This document shows, piece by piece, positions 23,701-32,700 of a stretch of DNA of 64,000 bases (positions within the stretch are counted from its first letter, which is position 1; each line of letters opens with the position of its first letter). Both the position numbers and the translations under genes were made by a program. This DNA is from Hemerocallis citrina (Eukaryota > Streptophyta > Magnoliopsida > Asparagales > Asphodelaceae). Location of the stretch: the NCBI GenBank assembly GCA_017893485.1, contig CM030368.1, positions 110,553,549 to 110,617,548 on the forward strand, read 5' to 3'. A model generated the notes under the pieces. That model was given only the letters and a program-made list of their open reading frames with translations, did no database searches and was not told where the DNA came from.

Positions 23701-26700
23701 CAATATTTCGACCGATATTTAGGCAATTTCGGCCGATATCTACACATATCGGACCAAAACAATATGGAGTATAAATCTGTGATTTTGTATCGGTAAGCTA
23801 GCCGAAATAAAATTTCGGACGAAATTTTGGCCGTATCGGCTGAAATTTAAAACAGTGATGAATACCACCATCTCTAGTAGAGATTATCTGATCATCTACA
23901 ATATTATTTAATTCTTCTGTCGGTGGGTAAACAATATCAAGTAGAGGGGTAAATGTGGGAATCTCACCATTAGGCTGCAGGGTAGGCTCATCTATAAGAG
24001 AATTTTTAGGGTTAAATTTTGAACCTTCATAAAGTACCAGATCCTAAATATTGAAAGTTTTACTTATGCCGAAACCTTCGGGAAGGTCAACGACATAGGC
24101 ATTATCATTGATTTTATGCATAATTTTAAATGGGCTTGCAGCACGTATATTCAATTTCTTAACGGATCCAACTAGAAACCATTCCGGACGAATCCGAACC
24201 ATCACTTCGTCACCAACATCAAGAGTTTTAAATTTCCTTCTAGCATCGGCTATTAACTTGTAGTTAAAATTATTCTCATTAATGTTCTTGAAAATTTCTC
24301 TATGCAAGCCATAAATGCGATATGCAAATGTGGATGCAGACTCTGTGACTTTAGAATGTTCTAACACATGGATAAAATCTTAGGCTGCCAAGTGACTTGG
24401 AAAGGAATAGGTGACTCAGGTACATTCAATGGAGGTGATTGAATCGACCGAATACAGTGGAGAGACTAGTCATCCTCTCCTTCATCAAAGTCATCACTTA
24501 TGGAGGTTCATAGGTGAACTCATTGTCGGGCTCATCAGCGATGACAGCGGTACACTCTACTATATTGATCCTACTTGGGCTGGGACAGTTGCCAGCAACA
24601 TGGCCGTATCCCTTGCATTTATAGCACTTAGTGAGAGAATCGATCTTAGAATAATCTCTTTCAGTGTTCTTATCCGTGTTGTCATTTCTAAGTGAATAGG
24701 GATTTGAAGTAGGCTTGCTTGGGTAAGGTTTGTTGGGGTGCTGAAAAGAGAGGGGATCAGGTCTATTCTAGAGGAATGATCTCTCGAATCGCTGGACTTG
24801 TAGGGAGAACTTGCTGTAAGGAAATTCATATCGAGGACAAGAGCATAAGCTGCTACCAATGAATCCACGTTTATATGAATTAGGTCATTCCTAAGATCGG
24901 CTCGTAATCCAGTTCTGAACCTAGAGAGAGTTTGTTCTTCGCTCTCTTTACCTAAAGCATTGTACCGAATGAGGAAGTCATCGAACTTATCCACATACTC
25001 ATGGGTGATTTGCTTCCCTGATAGAGTTGATTCCACGAATCAAGCATTCGGGTGTGAAAATATAGGGGCACATCTCTCAGTGAGCTTCTCTTTCATGGCT
25101 TTCCAAGTAGCTATGGGTACCAGGCCTCGGCCTCTGCGGGTGTGTTCAAGATTGGTCAATGTTGTTGAGCTTTCCAAGTCAATTTCATCGTGGCAAACTT
25201 GACTTTTAGGGCTTCGCTCATGTCAAACCACACGAAGTAATGGTCCATGGCACGGATTCAATCGAGATAAGCTTGGAGTTCCATACGGCCTTCAAAGTGG
25301 AAAACATCAGCCTTGACGTTCTTCTTGTATTGTTCGTCAGGGTCACGTTCTTGACGTCGATCGTCACGAACATTCCCTTTGGGGATCTGACAATGAAGCT
25401 CAGGGGCAACATTTTAATTCAATTTGACTTTTTCAAGCCTCTTATTGATATTGGCAAGAATTGCTTGAATGGCAGCTTAAGGTAGCAGAAAATCAAAGTT
25501 GTCCATCTCAGTTCGGGGAGGAGCTCGCGAAAGTCTAGGGTTCCTAATTGGGTGGTTTGGGAGGGACAAGAAAGGCTCTTCAGGATCTGTGATGGTGCTG
25601 CAAAGACACATTTACCAACGGTAGAAAACTAGAAGTCGTGTGTTTAGTGAAATTTGGGAAGACGAATGCACTTAAGTTTTTTTAATTTTATAATCTGAAG
25701 TGATCTAAAAGAACAAAGAAAATAAAATAAAGACTAAACGATCCTAAATAAATGCAAAAATTATGACTAAATGATGCAAAAACTAGGATTTTAAGAACCT
25801 TTGCTCTGATACCAAAATGATATAAACATAATCCTAAATAGAGAATTTCCAAGAATTTTAAAGAATTACTTTTACCAACATGTAATGCGGAACAAGTTAG
25901 AAATTAAAAACAGTTAAATCGGTTCGATGAATTTTCAAGAATGGAATTAAGTTTAACATGCTCAATTAACGATTCAGTTCTAGCAATCAATAATTATATC
26001 TCTAAGCGTTCTTAGCAAGTAAAAGATGCAATATCGATTTTTACTCTAATTAGTAAGTAGAAACGCTCACTCTCAATATTTATAGACGACAAATAAATCA
26101 AATAATATTATAGAAACGATAAAGCAGTAACACAAATATTTAAGAAGTTGAAAGAAATTACCGGGCTCGAAGAAATTGGAGTTAGTGCTCCGAGGTGGCT
26201 GTGTGGTGAGGCAACGAGGGGAAAAAGGGGAAGCGCTGTGGGGGCATGAGGCGACAGCATCTACGGCGGACAGTGGCAAGAGCGACGACGGGTGGGGGGC
26301 TGCAGGTGGAGGCGCTGGTGTCCGAGCGATGGGCGATCGGGTGTGCTGCGACGTGAGGCGGCAACACAGGGAGAGGGTCGGTGACTTACAGCAAGGAGGA
26401 AGGTCGGGGGTTGCGGTGTTGTGAGGCGAGCGGATGGCGACGTCGACAGGAGGGAGGCATCGAGGAGGTATGGGGCGTCGACAGTGGCTAGAGGTGAAGA
26501 AGGGATGGGTTCGGGATCGCAGGCGAGGGAGAAGGAGAGAGGGAGTTAGGTTGTTAAGTAATTTGGGGATTAGGGTTTCGGATTTTAACTTGGGGATTTG
26601 GGGGTAGTTTTAGAGTTTATCACAAACCCTAAAATTTTATTAGGACTTCTCACAAGCTCTAATAATTCTCACAATTGTCTCACACAAAAAAAAGGATGAT

Positions 26701-29700
26701 GAGCAATAATTCAACACAATAATTTTTTTAATCAAAAAATAACATATTTTCTCATTATTCTCAAGACCTATATATAGGCTCAAAAAAAATCAAAAACAAA
26801 TCTAAAATAAATCTCTCAAATAAACTACATATTGCTAAATCTCAAAATACAACAAAACAGATTTGATGTCCTCATCAAGAACATTCATCAAACAATTGAT
26901 AAATAATAAAAAATGTAAGCCCATTACTTGCACAGTTTACCTGAGGAAACAGGTACATCTTCGTTGCACTATTAGTGACCAACAGATTGAACACAGTATT
27001 GTGTTCGTGCTGTAAACAGGAGCAAATTTCTGCTACAACTCCAACCAGCAATTCCAAGTTGAAGCTTGTGAACAGTAATGCTTTCAGAGGATAATCTACA
27101 AACTCAGATATGTTTACCCCAACATCATCCAGGGAGCCATGTATAGAGACAGTTGGAAGAAGTTCAACAGGTAACGGGTTTGCAAAGTAAGCAGCCTGTA
27201 CGAGAAAAAAACTATCTATTATAAACATTGTTGCAAACTTTTTTAGCTCAAACTGAAGGCAATTCCTAGAATAAAGTTCAGTGCAAAAATATCACACTTT
27301 TACATCATTTTTAAACTAAAGATCCATAAGAAGAAATACAAAAGAAACAAGACATTACACAAGAAACACAATAACTCCAGCCGCATCAAAAAACTGAAAG
27401 ATACATATATCAGTTAGAAGAACCTTCAAAAGTAACCTTACATAAAATCTAGCATTATAATTTTCATTATTATAATATTCAAGTAAGATACTTTTCATCA
27501 GCAGGACAACACATAATCAAGTGCTACATTTAGCATTGTGTGACATCGGAGCCATTTGTGATTGTCATACTTATGCCCATGAGGATTAGATGTCACAGAG
27601 GAGAGTGTAACTCACTAATAAGCAAAAGAAACAAAAGTAATCATAATAATGATTGAAAAACAACAGCAATGGAGAACAATCATGCTATGCCAATGCTGCA
27701 AAGCAATTTACTTTCAATCATGGTTAGATGATGAGGATACATATCTATACATAATAAACTTGTGTATGCACGATAAATCACATGGAGTGATCTATTAAGG
27801 GGTGGTTTGGTTCGCAGTAAATGAGCTGCAAGAAATCAAATCATAGGGGCAGCAGTGTTTTGGTTGGATTTTTGTTGTATTACTGTAGCTACACTAATGC
27901 ACAATTGTGTATTTTTTGCCCGTTTTCATTTTTGAATTTTTGGCTCGGAAAACACTCGCGCAACACTGTTCATGCATATTTAATTCATTTATTTCTCTCA
28001 CTCCCTCTCTCTCCACTTCTCAACTTTCTTTTGTCTTCCTTTTCATTTACAAAACCATATTTAAACTATTAACCCCTCCTGGCCAATGTGAGACTAAAGT
28101 CCCCACATGAAACTGCCGACACCCAGGCAGTGATTTGATTTCTTTAATTACAAATTAGCCCCTAATTAATTTGCATAATTAAGATTAAGCTCTATTTAAT
28201 TGAGATTAAGCCCAAATTAAGATCAAGTCTTAATTAAGATTAAGCTATAATTAGTTTAAGAATAAGACCTAATTAATTTCGGATTAAGGCCTAATTGTTA
28301 ATTTCGTTTGTTTTTGTTTCGGTTTTTTTTTTTTGTTTAATTTGATTAAGATCAATTTAGTTAATTCAAATCAATTTAATTAAGATTAAGCGGCTGTTAA
28401 TTGGGTTTCGGTTTTTTTTGTTTAATTTAATTAAGATAAATTTAGTTTAATTAGTTTAAACCCTATTTAGTTGAGATTAATTTCAAATAAACAAAAAGTT
28501 TAAAAGTATTTTAAATTACTTTCGCTACAGTGTTCTTACAATTCAAACAAAGCTAATCTTTCATGTAAAACTATTTCTGCTACAGTACATCTTACATCCA
28601 ACCAAAGTTATTTCAAGAAATCAAATCCAAAGATTTACTTTCACTACAGTGTTTCTCCATCTCTTGATTTCTTTTACAACCAACCAAACCACCCCTAAAT
28701 GTACTAACTACTAGAGCCAGCTGAATTGATGTGACCAGTGTTCTAAAAATCAGCCTAGGCGGCACCTAGGCTCTAGGCACCCTTCCAACGACACGCATAG
28801 GGCCTAGGCATTTTAGAAAATCGGGTTATGGGTCTAGGCAGGGTTTAAGCGGGTCTAGGCTGATCTAAATCGGGTCTAGGCAGGTCTAGGCGGTCTAGAT
28901 CGCTTAGAACCCAAACCACTTTTTTAACTTATTGTTTTTTGAGTTTTCTCTTACTGTATATCCATGATATGCTAAGCAGAGTAGCAGGCTATCCATTGGA
29001 TTTTAAAGTGATTATGTTTAATTTACAAATGATAATCACCTTTTTTATGTGTTTTTCTCTTATTGTATATATCGGATTTTTTAAGTAAAGTATCACACTA
29101 TCCATTAAGGATAAAAAGTGATTATATTTAAATTACAAATGATAATTACCTTTTTGCGTGTATGTTTTCTCTTATTGTAGATACCGGATTTGTTAAGCAG
29201 AGTAACACACTATCCATTATTCTGAGGATTTTAATGAATAAATTAGCAGTACCTTCCACCATAAGTGCACATCTTTATTAATTTTCTTTAAATTAATATA
29301 TTTTCCAAGTGACAAAGAATGCTCGTAAACAGTGCATTTTTTTCAATTCAGACAGACAAACTCAATTGTACATTTATACTTATATTATATGCCATCTTTA
29401 TAAATTTTGGTCATCAAACATTCAAACTATAATTTGCTGAAGCTGACAGAGACTAATATTCTTATATTCATATTCCCAAGCAGGCAATGTTAATGCATTA
29501 GCAATCCTTAAAAGGAGTTGTTATTTTGGAAGGATATTCTTTATGTTCACCGATACAATAATACACTGATTCGACTTTGTAAAGCTCTCTTGCAATTATA
29601 AGAAGAAAATTCAAGGGTATGAACGGATAGCAATAAAGTGTAAGAATGGGCAACAACGAAACAAAACCAAAAGATCGATAAATTAATAAATAATCAAATA

Positions 29701-32700
29701 AATAAATAAAACCGCCTAACGCCTAGCCGCTTAAGCCCTGATTACAAGGTCTAGGCGCTAGGCCCCCATCGGCCGCCCGACTACCGCCTAACGACTTTTA
29801 GAACATTGAATGTGACCTTGCTTAAAACTACTCATTCCCTTCATGCAATCACTATCAACTCTACTAATTCAGATATAAGAAACTCAGAATTACTGAATAC
29901 ATATTCCTCAACAGAGAACATGGTGTTAGCTTATTATAAATACTGTCAATTGTTAAAGAGACCTTATAAATATTGTTTAATTTATGTAAAAGAGAACAAA
30001 ATTGAAAACTTAATTCCGTTTTCCATACAGATAATCAGTATTTTTCAACCATTTCTGACTAATGTCCATATCTGATTCGAATTAGAATATATTTTCAGCA
30101 AATTTGGTAATATATTCAGATATACACACGAAGAAAGAACATTAGAATATGCTAACACCCATAATCGCTCCTACTGCACCCAAACTGATAGCATAATTAA
30201 ATTTGTAGTAGAAGTCATTTGTTATTGCAAAATGATGGATGTGACTGCCATAACTAAAGTAACATACTCAGAATTAAGTTTTACCTGGAAATAAACATTA
30301 TCTGAATGTACAGTAGAACCATGATGGTCAAAGAAGAGGCGGAAGGAGCAACTATTAATTTCAGTTGCCAACAGTGCAGCCAAATTTAGCATTTTCCTGT
30401 CCATCAACTGTGACCTCTCACTGACATCATACGGAACCAAAAAGATGTGACCATACTCGACAGGATTCACCTTAAATCACGAGTAAAATAGATCAGAGTA
30501 AATCATAGTTTGAATGTTTACAAGTGAAAGAAATATTTAGCATGTTACTTACATTAACCATTACCAGCATGCCGTCTTTAGGAAGAGTAGTTGAAGGAAT
30601 AAACTGAGAACATTCATTTTCTCCATTTGTAACACAAAAGAAAAGATTTTCTCTGAGTGTTTTCATGTAACTTGGTTTAAAAGGCCCTGATGGCTGGACA
30701 GCGCCCTTTTCAGATTCTTTAAGGACGTTTGCATTCCATTTCTCATTCAACTGAGCAATAAACTTCTTTTTACCTCTAATGATCTGCACATACATCAAAT
30801 ATTTGAGGGTAAATAATGACTACAGTAGAAACACAATATTTCTCGAATGAAGACACCATTAAATATGGAGCAAAAAGAACCTGAATTTCACACGTTGTGA
30901 CATCATAGTTGAGCTGACCCCTCCAGGAACAATCTTCCCACTGCAAAATGGCAACAATAGACTACAAATATAATCCAAAACAAAAGTGCAACAAAAGAGT
31001 ATGTGATTTACATACTTGAGAAAGGAGGAGAGCGTCCAGTAAGCTTTGCTCCTCAATAGTGGCATTATTGCCCTTGAACGTACTACCAAACTGGTAAAGA
31101 GGTGTCTTAATACCTGCAAAATACACGGTATATATTGCAATGAATACTTAAGAGAAACTGTTTTCATAATAAATCGTGATCAACAGATGAGTATTGGATC
31201 AAGATCAAAGGCAAAATTATACTGGAAATTGAACATATTATTCAGTAGTAAAACTTTGCCTAGAGGCTTATCATGAGATGTTAAGACAGTCGACCAAAAG
31301 AATAATTTAATTTTAATCAATGAGCCGGTTGTACTAGAAAAGAATAAGCAATGTATCGACGTAAAAATACCTCAGAAACTGAGGCATTAGGCATGCAGAA
31401 AATATAGGGTTGGCAACCAGGTCGAGTCAACCCGTGACCCGCCGGGGCCGGCTCGCATTTGACCCGAACCATTTGACCCGGTCCGGGTTCGGGTCAAACC
31501 CTCATACCTAAACGGATGGGACCGGGTCGAGAAAATAGCGAAAAAAACCTGCTCAAGGAAAATCCGAGCATAGAACATAAAGTTTGTAAAACATGTAGTA
31601 GAAGTTACAAATGGAAGAAGGATGAGTGGACGGGTACAATTAGTCGCCACATTACAAATGTACACCCCGAACTAGTACAAGACAAATAAACTCAACAAAA
31701 AATCAGCCCTAGGACCGGGGAAGTAGATAATCATAGCTATGATCCCGAAATTGTTCGTCGGGAAATAGCTAAATTAGTTATAATTTATTAAGAAAAAAAT
31801 TACCATTTTTCTATTCCGATAGTAGGAACCTAGAGACCTTTAACCAAAATGCATTAAATCTACATTTCAATAGAATTTCTAGAAACACACTCAAGGCCGA
31901 TTGTTTTAAACTTTATTCCGAAATGAGACACTTTAATTGCACTTCTGCATTCTTTAACTTGTAGAATATCATTAACGGCCAACTGTTGAACAGGTTGTAA
32001 AGATATTCCGATGATGGGTACAACTTGTCATTGGATCAATAGTGATTGACTCATTCTAAAGAGAATCATATTACATGCCGCTTTGCCGTACCTCCATAGT
32101 GGTATGGTTAGCACAAAACATATTTTAGAAGTTTGTGATTTATTTCATAGTCGCTAAAAAAAATCGATTAGTTTTGATAATGCCTCCAACAACACTAATT
32201 CGATTAATACATTACAACAACAGTTCCTCCATATCTTAAAATTTTTCATGTTAGATGTGTACATATTTTAAATTTCTGTATATAAGATGCATTAAAAGTA
32301 GTTGATCCATTTGTAAATGCAATTAAAATTTGTGTATATTTCATTGCTTTGAGCAGTACTATACTGCAACAAATTAAAGAATGGTGTAATCTGAAGAGAC
32401 TACATTTTTAAAAAAATTCTAGAGATGTTAAACACCGATGAAATTCTACTTTCGACTTACTAAATGTTGTTACTCAACAAAAAACAGTTATAAATAACTT
32501 TTGTATTGCAAAAAACATGAAAAATTTTCAAATGACTCCCGAACATGATATTTTTTGAAAGTTTGTTAAAAATTTTAGAACCTTTTAAAACTGCAACTCT
32601 GAAATTTTTCAAATTTTATGATTCCACTTCTAGTAGTATTTTTATTTCAATAATTACTATGATGTAATTTTTTTGAGAAATGCTTTCGGACTCTCACATT

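Larger units (their letters stand above)
18321..26877 (-). mobile_element. RT4: tandem Ty3/gypsy array (LTR-int-LTR-int-LTR) in intron 6
   Basis: The array is flanked by one 5-bp duplication (AGAAC at 18,316-18,320 and 26,878-26,882). Forward order: LTR A 18,321-19,841; internal 19,842-20,641; an hAT; LTR C fragment 21,633-21,958; internal 21,959-25,817 (with nested hATs); LTR B 25,818-26,877. Both internal copies share the same deletion that joins the gag zinc knuckle almost directly to the integrase C-terminus. The deletion therefore predates the duplication and the element is non-autonomous. A single duplication outside the array points to one insertion followed by unequal LTR recombination. 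Confidence 0.85.

Noticed and set aside
30859..31276. Open frames on both strands around GGP-like exons 2 and 3
   Set aside because: They cross the splice sites and are shadows of exons 2 and 3, whose frame is fixed by conserved motifs.
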